A DNA stretch of 64,000 nt from JADCRZ01 sp037718865 (GCA_037718865.1 JBBJMP010000014.1:1-64000), one strand, 5' to 3'; positions 54,343 through 63,671 are shown, numbered from the stretch's first letter. Notes: generated from the sequence alone by a model not told the origin. Made by a program: numbers and translations.

Positions 54343-55650
54343 TTATGTTACAGCAGGTTCTGATTCTCCGGCAAGAACATATCTGTGCAATTCTTCGTTC
54401 TTATGATAGGGTCCCATTCCAAATAGCATGATTAACACACCGATAATGGCAGACACTCCAAATGCTATGAATAATATGTTGTAGGCAATCGTATAGTTAT
54501 GACTTGCAGAAACGGATTTCAGCGTAATGCCTGATAATGATTGGAAAATTGCACCTCCAATTCCATTACCAATACATGCAAGTCCCCATACCGAGGCTGC
54601 CGCACTTTTCGGAACAACATCAGCAGGTAAAGCTAAAGCATTAGCGGTATAAGAGGTGTAACCAAAACCTGCTATTCCAAAAATTATTAAGGCGGACATA
54701 GGTGTCGAAATCACAAATGGCCCTGCGAGTAACGACACGCCCATGATACCACCTGAAATACCGATGGCTAATTTCCTGGCTCTTGGTATGGGAACTCCTT
54801 TCTTGATGATGAATTGGGTGAAATAACCGCCAACGATGTTTCCGACGTCTGCGATAACAAAGGGAAGTATGGCGAACAAACCGATCTTTTTCAGATCCCA
54901 ATGGTGAACATCAACCAGGTACCTGCCCAACCAAAATGTAACAAAGTACCATACTGGTTCCAAAAATACCTTTGCCAGCATAAACATAGAGACGAAGCGG
55001 GTTTTTAAGAGTTTCATAGGAGGAATGATCCTTGCCTTTGCTTCCTTTACCGAACGTTCCGGCGTATAATATAAAAACCAGAAAACCGCCAGCCACAAAT
55101 AGCCGACAACACCCAAAATAATAAACGTGGATTGCCATCCATACATGCCTCCCATAAAAGCAACCAGGGGGGGAACAATGATGGCACCCAGTGCAGAACC
55201 GCTGTTAAATATGCCCGAAGCGGTTGATCGCTCATGTGGCGGAAACCACTCGCCGGTCAGCTTTAGCGCTGCAGGCCAGTTGCCTGCTTCGCCAATGCCC
55301 AGGAAGAACCGGCAAATGCCAAATTGCAGTGGTGTTATCGCAAAGGCGTGTACCAGTCCGGCAGTGGTCCAGAAGGCCATGCACAAAGAATATCCCAGCC
55401 GGGTTCCCAACTTGTCGATGACGAAACCCGAAAATGCATTAGACAGCATGTACGCAACGAAAAATGCTGTTGCTATATAGCCAAATGCGTCGTCAGGGAT
55501 TAACTTTCTCAGTTCGCCATCGGCGCTTAAGTAATTAAAAGAAAGTCGATGAACATAGTTTAGTACGGTAGCCATGAACGCCATACTAACCATTACCCAC
55601 CGCATTTTTAAGGGCTTTTCGGTAACTGCCAAATCGGGAACTTTTTCCAT
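54343..55650 (-). CDS. MFS anion:cation symporter, hexuronate/aldonate-type transporter
   Basis: A 435-residue inner-membrane protein with 12 predicted helices, of the major facilitator anion:cation symporter family (ExuT group). Typical motifs are MATVLNYVHRLSFNYLS in helix 1, GFVIDKLGTRLGYSLCM in the loop between helices 2 and 3, CRFFLGIGEAGNWPAALKL in helix 4 and EWFPPHERSTASGIFNSGSALGAI in helix 5. It would import acidic sugars such as uronates or aldonates with protons. It sits between the AraD1-like and ALDH genes, so it serves the same oxidative sugar-acid pathway. Confidence 0.88.
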   Translation of the reverse strand: MEKVPDLAVTEKPLKMRWVMVSMAFMATVLNYVHRLSFNYLSADGELRKLIPDDAFGYIATAFFVAYMLSNAFSGFVIDKLGTRLGYSLCMAFWTTAGLVHAFAITPLQFGICRFFLGIGEAGNWPAALKLTGEWFPPHERSTASGIFNSGSALGAIIVPPLVAFMGGMYGWQSTFIILGVVGYLWLAVFWFLYYTPERSVKEAKARIIPPMKLLKTRFVSMFMLAKVFLEPVWYFVTFWLGRYLVDVHHWDLKKIGLFAILPFVIADVGNIVGGYFTQFIIKKGVPIPRARKLAIGISGGIMGVSLLAGPFVISTPMSALIIFGIAGFGYTSYTANALALPADVVPKSAAASVWGLACIGNGIGGAIFQSLSGITLKSVSASHNYTIAYNILFIAFGVSAIIGVLIMLFGMGPYHKNEELHRYVLAGESEPAVT

Positions 55651-55717
55651 GATGGGGTTATTAGTGCTAGATAAAGTCTGCCTTTTGCTGTATGTATTTC
55701 TGCGCGTTCGAAGCGCT

Positions 55718-56734
55718 TCACATTAACGATTTAATCGGTACCAGCCTTTCTTCATTGACTGAGATCCGTATCGGATTTTGCAAAGCCCTGCCCATCCCTT
55801 CCCAGGTTACCTCCATGATGTCGGCGTCGTTCAGTGTTATCTTGCTTCCGAAACTGAAAGCGTCTGCTCCAAAAAAATGTACATGTGCCTGGAAAGGGAT
55901 CCGGTGACACGGGTATTTGAAATGATGATACTCCAGATTGTCAAGACTGTGCGCCATGTGCTTTTGACCTGTTTGGATGGCTGCCGACCAGATCAGTTCC
56001 TGACCTCTTACAATTTGTACTGTTCCTTTAAGTTCCAGAAAATTTTCATCTATTACCAGTTCAGGCCCTATGGAACAATTTCTTAATTTGGAAGGAGCTA
56101 AATACAGGTAATTTTTCTTCTCCATGATGTGATCTGAAAATTCGTTTGATGTGGTAAAACCGATTCTCCACGGTTCACCCAGTTCATTTACTACATAGAC
56201 CCCGGCGACTTCCGGCTCTTCGCCCCCATCGTTTGCGAAGGGTGGCACTTCAAGTGGTTCTCCGTGTGCTTTAAGCATGGAACCGTTGCCTTTATGGAAC
56301 CATTCAGGTTGGATACCGATGTTGCCTTTTTGAGGAGAACCCGCCTCCACGCCCCACTGGTACATCTGCATGCTGTCTGTTGGTTTTTCGGTGGAGGACT
56401 GGTGCATCATCTGACGGTTCAGTGCACTATTTTTATGTGTAAGGCCCGTACCGGAAACAACACAGTTCATTGGACCTTCGGGATGATCAAAAGATGGTAA
56501 CAGCTTCCATTCGCTTTGGCCATTGTAGACGGAGGAATAATCTATCGACTCCTGCGTTAAGTGTAACCGGATCGTATCGGTTAATTTTTTATTGGTATGA
56601 ATTGATTCAAGCGCTAAGTGATAAATAGATGAGACGTCCTTTAGAAGCAGTAATACGGGTTCCTGCACTAAGGCTACTGCCCTTTGAAATTGAGGATGGC
56701 TGATTTGGACTAACCTTGTTGAGTTTGTTTCCAT
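55718..56734 (-). CDS. AraD1/GguC-type fumarylacetoacetase-superfamily enzyme
   Basis: A 338-residue member of the FAH superfamily, AraD1 branch: VSGTGLTHKNSALNRQMMH, EPEVAGVYVVNELGEPWRIG, TTSNEFSDHIMEKKNYLYLA, PSKLRNCSIGPELVI, with metal-binding acidic residues in that centre. Relatives dehydrate 2-keto-3-deoxy-L-arabinonate to ketoglutarate semialdehyde. More distant FAH enzymes of the rhamnose route hydrolyse 2,4-diketo-3-deoxyrhamnonate to pyruvate and lactate. The ALDH in the operon favours the first, the RhmD-like dehydratase the second. The start at ATG 56734 gives METNSTRLVQ. Confidence 0.8.
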   Translation of the reverse strand: METNSTRLVQISHPQFQRAVALVQEPVLLLLKDVSSIYHLALESIHTNKKLTDTIRLHLTQESIDYSSVYNGQSEWKLLPSFDHPEGPMNCVVSGTGLTHKNSALNRQMMHQSSTEKPTDSMQMYQWGVEAGSPQKGNIGIQPEWFHKGNGSMLKAHGEPLEVPPFANDGGEEPEVAGVYVVNELGEPWRIGFTTSNEFSDHIMEKKNYLYLAPSKLRNCSIGPELVIDENFLELKGTVQIVRGQELIWSAAIQTGQKHMAHSLDNLEYHHFKYPCHRIPFQAHVHFFGADAFSFGSKITLNDADIMEVTWEGMGRALQNPIRISVNEERLVPIKSLM

Positions 56735-56765
56735 GAGTTTTTTATTTTATTTGAGATCTCCCCGC

Positions 56766-56829
56766 TGGTGGTTGGTTGAAAACACCAACCACGGGCACAA
56801 TGCCCCGGTCAGGGGCAACCGGTTTGTAG
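56766..56829. repeat. Dispersed G/C-box palindromes between the SDR and AraD1 genes
   Basis: GTGGTTGGT-tgaaaac-ACCAACCAC (56768-56792) is followed by TGCCCC-GGTCA-GGGGCA and ACCGGTTTGTAG (56801-56829). The second part is almost identical to 200-227 and 423-450. The element lies in the 99-bp gap inside the PUL 3 operon, ending 5 bp from the SDR stop codon. Confidence 0.75.
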
Positions 56830-56833
56830 GAAT

Positions 56834-57616
56834 TTAAACGGTCACCCAGCCCCCATCTATCGAATAACAACCACCTGTTGCATAGCTGGATGCCCGGCTT
56901 GCCAGGTAAAGAGCAATGCCACCAATTTCGTATAATTCTCCCCAGCGGCCCATCGGGATTTTAGCGATGAATGCATTATATTTTTCAGGGTCCTGGGTAA
57001 GTGGCAGGTTCAGGTCTGTAGCAAATGGACCCGGAAGAATTGCATTCACGTTGATGTTCTCTTTGGCAAGTTCCATGGCCAGGGAACGGGTTAGTTGCAA
57101 GATGGCGCCCTTACTGGTTGCATAAGGTGTGCGCTCCGGTATGGCCGTAACCGAAAGCATGGAGCCGATGTTGATGATCCTCCCATACCCATTTTTTTTC
57201 ATGATGGGTACAACTTCACGGCATGCCAGCCACGATCCTGTTACATTAACCTGCTGAACTTTATTGAAGTCTTCCACAGAAAGATCTTCAATACGGCCGC
57301 GGATGTTGATGCCTGCTGAATTTATGAGGATGTCAATTTTTTCAAAGCGTTCTACCGTTGATTGCACGGCCTCTTTCACGCTTTTTTCATCTGTAACATC
57401 ACATACCGTACTCATGCAATTCCCGGCGTATAAGTCCCGGATTTCTTTTTCTGCATCATCGTTCTCCTTAGACGATCTCGCGGCTATAGAGATCGTTGCG
57501 CCGGCTTCTGCAAGTGCTTTGGCCATCGCCAAACCCAGTCCTCTGTTGCCGCCTGCAATTAAAGCCACTTGCCCATCCAGTTTAAATAAGTCAAGGATAC
57601 TTTTTTCCACACTCAT
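56834..57616 (-). CDS. Short-chain dehydrogenase/reductase of a sugar-acid pathway
   Basis: A 260-residue classical SDR. The cofactor motif is GGNRGLGLAMAKAL (~22-35), with AARSSKEN after beta-2. NSAGINIRG lies around residue 99, the catalytic Ser is at 152 (INIGSML), and Tyr165 and Lys169 lie in YATSKGA. The C-terminal INAILPGPFATDLN and YATGGCYSIDGGWV are standard. In this operon it may oxidise the sugar to its lactone or, as in the diketo-hydrolase route, oxidise 2-keto-3-deoxy-rhamnonate at C4. Its gene is 10 bp after the dehydratase gene, indicating coupled expression. Confidence 0.88.
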   Translation of the reverse strand: MSVEKSILDLFKLDGQVALIAGGNRGLGLAMAKALAEAGATISIAARSSKENDDAEKEIRDLYAGNCMSTVCDVTDEKSVKEAVQSTVERFEKIDILINSAGINIRGRIEDLSVEDFNKVQQVNVTGSWLACREVVPIMKKNGYGRIINIGSMLSVTAIPERTPYATSKGAILQLTRSLAMELAKENINVNAILPGPFATDLNLPLTQDPEKYNAFIAKIPMGRWGELYEIGGIALYLASRASSYATGGCYSIDGGWVTV

Positions 57617-57626
57617 CGTTATACGT

Positions 57627-58796
57627 TTATTCTATTATGTTGAAATGTTCAAGGTTTGCTGTTTTTAACGTAAGGCCAACTCCAGGCTTATTGTCGTCCA
57701 GCTGAAGATGACCATTTTCAGCAATGGCCTCTCCGTCGAATATGTACCAGAACATTTCGTTGCCTACTTCGATTTCTGTCTGAGGAAAATACTCAGCCAT
57801 GGGTGAGGCGAAACTACTCATAACAACATGCAGGTTATGCATCTGGCCACCATGCGGTATCACTTCAACGCCGTTCATTAACGCCATCGTGCAGATCTTT
57901 TGGGCTTCAGTGAAACCGCCTACACGGTTGGTATCAAACTGAAAAATGTCCAGTGCATCCGCCTTGATCAGGTCCTTAAATCCATATCTCGCATATTCAT
58001 GTTCGCCTCCTGAAAGAGGTATATCGGTATACTGTTTTAATTTGGCAAAAAGGTGGATCTCATCAGGTAAAAGCAGTTCTTCGGCCCATCGGAGATTATA
58101 CGGCTCCAGGGCTCTAAGGAATTGCCTGGCGTATGCAAAGTTGAAACCCATGTAGGCCTCAAGCATAATATCCACATCATCGCCGACAGTTTCGCGAACC
58201 AGTTTAACCATCTCAACATTTTTTCTCATCCCGGACATACCTTCCGTTAACGGATAGCCGCAGCGAAGCTTCATGCCGGTAAAACCCTCACTTTTGTAGT
58301 GTGCTGCTTCGGCCTGGAGGCTGTCGAGGTGGCGGGTATATAAGCGGCTGTAATAAGTAGGTATCGAAGCTTTTGTTCTCCCACCCATTAACATAAAAAC
58401 CGGTTGCTGATACACATGCCCTTTGATATCCCACAATGCGATGTCAACCGCACTGATCGCGGCAAGCACTGCGCCCTTTCGTCCATAGGCAACGGAAGAG
58501 CGGTACATCTTTTCGAACAGGTATTCGGTGTTAAGCGGATTCTCATTCAGCAATAAACTTTTAAATTTTGAGTCGATGATTAGTTTGCATACATCCGGAC
58601 ACAAGCCTGCATTCCCAATTCCTACCTGTCCTTCATCGGTTTCGATCTCAACCACGAGCCAGCTAAAAAATCGAAACGGCGCCTGCGAATCCTCCTGGAA
58701 GGGCAGTGCACTTAAGGGTGTGGCGAAGATGGTATCTGTTGTTTTAACGGGGCCTTTCCATTGATACAGCTTTGTTCTTACTGATTGGATTTTCAT
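57627..58796 (-). CDS. L-rhamnonate dehydratase-like enolase-superfamily enzyme
   Basis: A 389-residue mandelate racemase/enolase-fold protein closest to L-rhamnonate dehydratases. Family marks are FRFFSWLVVEIETDEGQVGIGNAG, YGRKGAVLAAISAVDIALWD, the metal ligands E213 (MLEAYMG), E239/E240 (WAEE) and E265 (GGEHE), D288 in QFDTNRVGG and the general-base H315 in IPHGGQMHN. The last stretch is EYFPQTEIEVGNEMFWYIFDGE. It removes water from an aldonate, giving a 2-keto-3-deoxy acid. From memory, related enzymes have Asp where E213 stands, which may shift specificity. L-rhamnonate, L-lyxonate or L-arabinonate are plausible substrates. Confidence 0.85.
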   Translation of the reverse strand: MKIQSVRTKLYQWKGPVKTTDTIFATPLSALPFQEDSQAPFRFFSWLVVEIETDEGQVGIGNAGLCPDVCKLIIDSKFKSLLLNENPLNTEYLFEKMYRSSVAYGRKGAVLAAISAVDIALWDIKGHVYQQPVFMLMGGRTKASIPTYYSRLYTRHLDSLQAEAAHYKSEGFTGMKLRCGYPLTEGMSGMRKNVEMVKLVRETVGDDVDIMLEAYMGFNFAYARQFLRALEPYNLRWAEELLLPDEIHLFAKLKQYTDIPLSGGEHEYARYGFKDLIKADALDIFQFDTNRVGGFTEAQKICTMALMNGVEVIPHGGQMHNLHVVMSSFASPMAEYFPQTEIEVGNEMFWYIFDGEAIAENGHLQLDDNKPGVGLTLKTANLEHFNIIE

Positions 58797-58852
58797 CTGG
58801 TTATTCTTTGAAGATTAGATGTTAGGTACATGAACCGGGTTAAGGAATGATA

Positions 58853-58915
58853 GCCGCAGATTTCGAAGATTTGTAATCACGGATTATGTAATCTGCGAAA
58901 TCTGCGGTAATATTC
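58853..58915. repeat. CCGCAGATT-type inverted repeat between the dehydratase and GH39 genes
   Basis: CCGCAGATTTCG and CGAAATCTGCGG form 12-bp arms around an A/T-rich centre that itself contains TAATCACGGATTATG. It shares the CCGCAGATT word with the perfect palindrome at 8482-8521. It may act as an attenuator inside the operon or be a mobile palindromic repeat. Confidence 0.65.
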
Positions 58916-58916
58916 C

Positions 58917-60638
58917 TCACCACGTAAGCTGCAACAGCGACACTCCCTGCCTGGGCAGGTCCATTTTCAATGTTGCTTCTCCGTTTTTAATTTTGATCCA
59001 TTCCGGCGAGGAACACATTTGAAGCTGTCCTGCCTTTTCAAGTTCCGCGATCTGTTCCGCACTTGGACTCTTTGGTGAACCCATTTTTTTCCATACTTCA
59101 TAGGAATTGCTGAATTCACGGTCAATCCTGTAATGCTTTAATAACACATTACCGCCAGGCACACCCTTCAGGCTGACGGATACCGCTGAGGCAGGAACAG
59201 TTAGATCGTTATTGTCATGATAATTCCAAACCATCACTGATGCTGAGCGTTCGTCTTTGGCGGCAAGAGCATTGATATCCGGCTTTCCTCCTCTTACGCT
59301 TGAATCGCGAATGGAGATATGGTTGTAAGCCAGGTCCCTGTTTATTTCGACCCTGTTGCCCTGCATGAGGCCGAACATGCGAAACACGTTTAAGACAGGT
59401 TTGTCAACCCCATTCGTAGCAAGGTCTCTGAAGCCGCGAAACCAGGGCTGGTCCTCAAACTCAAAGGCCCAGGTTACTGCGCCAAGCAGGTTTACGCCAC
59501 GACTTTCCGCCAGGTCGTATTTCCGGGCAAAAGAAGCTGCAGTATAACTGGAATACATCGTGCCGTTTCTATAGGCATTTTGCGGACTGAAGTCTTCGGA
59601 ACAAGCGGCGCATCCTTCAGGGTCGGATTCCCCGATGATGATGGGAAGTTTTTTTAAAGTAGGATAAGATGCTACAATCTCAAATCCTTTGTCGATATCG
59701 CGAAGCTGCTTACCCATATTCATCTGAACCATTCCGTTCACTAAACTGGGTTGGCCCTTTGCATGAAAGGTAATAAAATCCAGTGGTGTGCCAACCTTAC
59801 CCGTTACGTTGTTTTTACCGCTGACGATATGGGTCAAAAATGTTTTTAAGAAAAGCGCCGCCTTTTCTCCACCAGGTCCGGTAGTTTCGGGTCCGCCGAT
59901 TTTTGCAGTTGGTAGTGCACGCTTAACTGCATCAGCAGTGTAATCATACAGTTTTATATACTCTTCTACAGTCCCTGACCAGTACCCGATATCAGGTTCG
60001 TTCCAAAGCTCCCAATACCAGCTTTCCACTTCAGCCTTACCATACCGGGCCACGGAATGTTTTACCCATTCATATACCAGGTTGGCAAATTTTACATAAT
60101 CTTTTGGCGGGAACGTCCAGCCGGTGTAGATGCTATTATATCTTGCCGAAGGATCCCACTTATGTTTATAAGGTTGTGGCTTTGTGGATAGGGCTTCGGG
60201 CATAAAACCGATCTGTGCTATCGGCTTCATTCCTCTTTCGATGTAAGTATCAAATATCTTGTCGATGATCGTCCAACTATAAATGGGTTTTCCTTGTGCA
60301 TCTTCTGTATACGCATTCGTTGATCCCCACTTTAAAGCGGCAACGCCATCACCCGTCACCAGCAGGCTGTGTGCCCGCACGTTTACGGGTATTTTACTCA
60401 GCTTGGAAATTTCGGTCAGCAATTTTTTGCCGTCTTTCATGTAAGTGTAATTGGGCTCATCATATCCAAAATAGGCCCAGATAGGTTTCAAAGGACCTTT
60501 ACTCTTAGTCAGGTCTACCTGGATGGAAGTGGTATCAGTTGTGTTTTGAGCTGATGCATGGTTTATGGAAAAAAAATGGATTGCTAACGTAATGGCAGCA
60601 ATCGTTCTTATGAAATGAATAGATCTTGTTCTTATCAT
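58917..60638 (-). CDS. Secreted GH39-type glycosidase
   Basis: A 573-residue protein with a signal peptide (residues ~1-30, ending ASAQ). The clan GH-A barrel follows, with acid/base E214 in WELWNEPDIG, nucleophile E337 in IIIGESDPEG and a substrate-site segment FITFHAKG. The C-terminal ~150 residues form a beta-sandwich (SASVMVWNYHDNN, LKHYRIDREFSNSYEVWKKMGSP) typical of GH39 beta-xylosidases. It would hydrolyse beta-xylosides or a similar equatorial glycoside in the periplasm. It is in the PUL 3 operon next to the GH31 gene (11 bp gap). Confidence 0.85.
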   Translation of the reverse strand: MIRTRSIHFIRTIAAITLAIHFFSINHASAQNTTDTTSIQVDLTKSKGPLKPIWAYFGYDEPNYTYMKDGKKLLTEISKLSKIPVNVRAHSLLVTGDGVAALKWGSTNAYTEDAQGKPIYSWTIIDKIFDTYIERGMKPIAQIGFMPEALSTKPQPYKHKWDPSARYNSIYTGWTFPPKDYVKFANLVYEWVKHSVARYGKAEVESWYWELWNEPDIGYWSGTVEEYIKLYDYTADAVKRALPTAKIGGPETTGPGGEKAALFLKTFLTHIVSGKNNVTGKVGTPLDFITFHAKGQPSLVNGMVQMNMGKQLRDIDKGFEIVASYPTLKKLPIIIGESDPEGCAACSEDFSPQNAYRNGTMYSSYTAASFARKYDLAESRGVNLLGAVTWAFEFEDQPWFRGFRDLATNGVDKPVLNVFRMFGLMQGNRVEINRDLAYNHISIRDSSVRGGKPDINALAAKDERSASVMVWNYHDNNDLTVPASAVSVSLKGVPGGNVLLKHYRIDREFSNSYEVWKKMGSPKSPSAEQIAELEKAGQLQMCSSPEWIKIKNGEATLKMDLPRQGVSLLQLTW

Positions 60639-60649
60639 GATTTGATTAT

Positions 60650-62962
60650 TTAGAATGATATTTTTATTGACCTTCCCAGGTAATTTACGTTTTTGGTTAT
60701 TCCTTCCGGTACCAGCTCAACCCTGAACATTTTTTTATTATCCTGGTTCGTAAACCCCTTTGGTGCTCCCGGCTCTATGATCAGCTGTTTTGAACCGTCG
60801 TTCCAAACGATACGGGTCCAGGTGGCTTTCCCTTTCAGATAGTCAAGGCTTATCCCATCATCGTCATATAAAGTATATGAGCCATTGGCACCCCTGAAGA
60901 TTTTAAGGGTTGTCGGTTCAGTAACTACCTCGCTTGTAAACTGGCGTAACGGGTCAATGGGAATGATGGCACCCGCACGGGCGTATATCGGCATAGTGGC
61001 AAGGTCCACTTCACGGGTGATTGTTTGTCCGCCGGTTGTCTTCGTATTTGTCCACCAGTCATACCAATCTCCTTGGGGAAGATAAACCTTACGGGAGGTG
61101 GCGCCTTTTTCAAATACCGGTGCTATCAATAAATCCGACCCCCAGAGAAACTCATCGCCTGTTTTTCTGGCAATCTTGTCTGTAGGGTAGTGGAGCCACA
61201 GTGACCTCATCAATGGCATTCCGGAACTACGGGCCTGCCAGGCAAGTGTATAAGTGTAAGGCATCAATTGATAGTGTAACTCATCGTATTTTTTAGCGAC
61301 TGGTTCTATTGCCGGATTGTTCATCTCTGATTGCAGCGGGTTTTCTCTGCCTTCTTTAGGCCCCATATCGTTTGAGCCCCAACCCCAGGGAAGCCGTGTC
61401 CACCATGTTTGTCCGTGTGAGCGGAATGATGCATTAAATGCTCCAAACTGGAACCAACGCGCATAAAGTTCACCTGTTAATTCTTCACTTGATCTGAAGC
61501 CCCCAATATCGGAACCCCAAAAAGGAGACAGGCTCAGTGAATAATTTATGCCAACTGCAATTTGACCTTCAAGTGTCTTCCAGGAAGATTCCGGATCGCC
61601 TGACCATACCCAGCCTCCCCATTGAGATATCCCCAGGAAGCCGTTACGGTGCAGGCTCCACGGACGGACATTCGGCTGGGTGGAGATTGCGCCCTGGTAA
61701 TACAATTGGTGGCGTTTGATGCGCTCAAAAAGGTTGAACCAGTCACCCTCGTCTGGCCAGAAGGCGTCAGTACCGGCAGTTACAAGCGGAACGTGCTGCT
61801 GCCAGTAATGTTGTATATGAGAGACGTCAACCTTTTCACCCGGTTTAGCAGGTATCGACCCCTGGATGGTTGGCAGCTTGTCCCGGTCCCAGGGTACCAT
61901 ATGTAAAACGACCTTGACATTACGATTATGCATATCCGTAATGACCTCCTCGGGGCTGCGCTTAAATACCTCGGGGTTAAATTCAAATGAAGGCTGCTGT
62001 TTATTCCAGCCCCTGGGGGTAAAACCTGTTCCCAGGTAGATCACCGCATCGACTGGGATCTTTTTTGCACGGAATGTATCCACGATACCGGTCATCTGTT
62101 TGTCGTCTTGCAGCGTACGGTGCGACTGCATATAACCAAGCGCCCACTTAGGAGGTAAAACAGCCGGCCCGCAGATGACGGATATATCCTTCATCAGCGA
62201 CGCCGGTTCGTGAGCGTCGAAGATAAAGAAGTCGTACAGACCGGGAACGATTTTATCAATGGGAGGAAGCCCCTTGCCCTGATTCAATCCCTGGTTTTTT
62301 ACGGTCTGCGGAACGGCTTCTTTGCCCGTTGGCTTCCACGGAATAAATAAACCGCGATCTTTGTGTTGAAGGTCAACATGCACCCATGGCGTTGCAATGA
62401 AAATGCCCCATCCTTCCGTGCCGATGAGCATGGGTACAGGGTTGCGCGAGCCGTATGCATCGGCCTGCCAGCGCGGTTGCATACTGTCATAACTTCCACG
62501 CCGGTCAAATTGTATTTGCTGGGTCCGCCAGTCAATGCCCGGAACGGGTTTTGGTCCGCCTTCACCGAGTCCCAATACAGGCTGATCATCCAGTTTGAAA
62601 GACATGTTGCCATCATCGTGAAGGCTGATATTTTGCACCAGGCTTCCACTGGCATTTGTTACAACAATGGTAAGCGGATCAGGCCGCACTTCAACCTGTA
62701 AGCTACCTACCCGTTTTTTTATGCTCTTACTAATGGCACGCACACTGATTGAAGGTGAGGGATAGCTTCTTTCCGCCAGTGCCGGCGTATATGGAAAATT
62801 TTCGGTAAAGCTTACGGGTTTTAAGGTAACGCGAATGCTATGTTCTCCAGCTGCCCGAATATCAAGCTGGCCCGGCTGTCCGGAGACGGTAAGTTGCTGC
62901 GAGTGAACGGCAGTGCATGCGGTTATAAAAATCAATGATAGTGCAAGGCGGTTGGTGCGCAT
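60650..62962 (-). CDS. Secreted GH31 alpha-glycosidase
   Basis: A 770-residue enzyme with a signal peptide (residues ~1-22, ending VHSQQ). An N-terminal beta-sandwich (~25-260) precedes the GH31 barrel: PPKWALGYMQSHR, nucleophile D404 in FWPDEGDWFN, acid/base D456 in WSGDPESSW and SPFWGSDIGGF. Proximal and distal C-terminal sandwiches follow (LIAPVFEKGATSRKVYLPQGDWYDWWT, IIPIDPLRQFTSE). The nucleophile motif PDEGD differs from the common WxDMNE, pointing to a less-studied subgroup. Alpha-xylosidase or alpha-glucosidase activity is possible. Confidence 0.87.
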   Translation of the reverse strand: MRTNRLALSLIFITACTAVHSQQLTVSGQPGQLDIRAAGEHSIRVTLKPVSFTENFPYTPALAERSYPSPSISVRAISKSIKKRVGSLQVEVRPDPLTIVVTNASGSLVQNISLHDDGNMSFKLDDQPVLGLGEGGPKPVPGIDWRTQQIQFDRRGSYDSMQPRWQADAYGSRNPVPMLIGTEGWGIFIATPWVHVDLQHKDRGLFIPWKPTGKEAVPQTVKNQGLNQGKGLPPIDKIVPGLYDFFIFDAHEPASLMKDISVICGPAVLPPKWALGYMQSHRTLQDDKQMTGIVDTFRAKKIPVDAVIYLGTGFTPRGWNKQQPSFEFNPEVFKRSPEEVITDMHNRNVKVVLHMVPWDRDKLPTIQGSIPAKPGEKVDVSHIQHYWQQHVPLVTAGTDAFWPDEGDWFNLFERIKRHQLYYQGAISTQPNVRPWSLHRNGFLGISQWGGWVWSGDPESSWKTLEGQIAVGINYSLSLSPFWGSDIGGFRSSEELTGELYARWFQFGAFNASFRSHGQTWWTRLPWGWGSNDMGPKEGRENPLQSEMNNPAIEPVAKKYDELHYQLMPYTYTLAWQARSSGMPLMRSLWLHYPTDKIARKTGDEFLWGSDLLIAPVFEKGATSRKVYLPQGDWYDWWTNTKTTGGQTITREVDLATMPIYARAGAIIPIDPLRQFTSEVVTEPTTLKIFRGANGSYTLYDDDGISLDYLKGKATWTRIVWNDGSKQLIIEPGAPKGFTNQDNKKMFRVELVPEGITKNVNYLGRSIKISF

Positions 62963-62983
62963 AAAAATTGAATTTTAACCTGA

Positions 62984-63661
62984 TTATTTCAACTGTACTT
63001 TCTGAGAAGTAGAATACATCAGCTCATTGATACCTCTTGTTTTAACGCCCACCCTTGCATATATAAAATTTTCTGCGGCCAGCGAAGCCGGGATGGCAAC
63101 ATTTAAGGTAACCGGGGTTGTTATATTAAAAGGTGCGGTCCGTGTTACGTTGGCGGAATTATTGTTTTGATCTAACACATAATTGGGTCCGATATATATC
63201 CGCACCAATTCCATCTCTCTCGTGGTGTTTACCATCTGCACCGTAAATGTTCCGGTAATGTTTGAACCATTTTTCTGGAAACCCGCATTAGTGATTATAA
63301 AATAGGGGTTAACAGGAATATCTATGGTTGCCGAACCACTTAAATGGACGTCTATCGAATCTGAGGCATCAGCCCAGGGGCCCGCCCCTCTGGCCCGGAC
63401 CAATTTATAATCCCCATTATACAGCACCGCCGAAAAACTTCCATCCTGGGCTATGTTTAACGGGAGGCTGCTAAAAAGTTGAAATCCACGCTGCCATATC
63501 TCAAAACTTACTCCACCTGAACGCACCCCTATGGGCTCTTTATTATAAACAACCCTGCCCGTTAGCGTGGAGCCGGGCGGGGTTCGGTTATCCTTTTCAC
63601 ATCCTGCAAACAGGAAAACGGATAGTGCGATTAACGGCAATGTATATGTTATACCTTTCAT
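62984..63661 (-). CDS. DUF3823-type SusD-associated lipoprotein
   Basis: A 225-residue lipoprotein. The frame is open to 63694, but MKGITYTLPLIALS at 63661 starts a proper signal ending in FLFAGCEKDN. The N-terminal half (TLTGRVVYNKEPIGVRSGGVSFEIW, DGSFSAVLYNGDYKLVRA) is a carboxypeptidase-regulatory-like sandwich of the DUF3823 type, and a second beta domain follows (~135-225). Such genes lie between susD and the enzymes of many Bacteroidota loci, and the proteins are thought to be surface glycan-binding factors. It starts 11 bp after the susD stop codon. Confidence 0.82.
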   Translation of the reverse strand: MKGITYTLPLIALSVFLFAGCEKDNRTPPGSTLTGRVVYNKEPIGVRSGGVSFEIWQRGFQLFSSLPLNIAQDGSFSAVLYNGDYKLVRARGAGPWADASDSIDVHLSGSATIDIPVNPYFIITNAGFQKNGSNITGTFTVQMVNTTREMELVRIYIGPNYVLDQNNNSANVTRTAPFNITTPVTLNVAIPASLAAENFIYARVGVKTRGINELMYSTSQKVQLK

Positions 63662-63671
63662 GGGAATTTTT

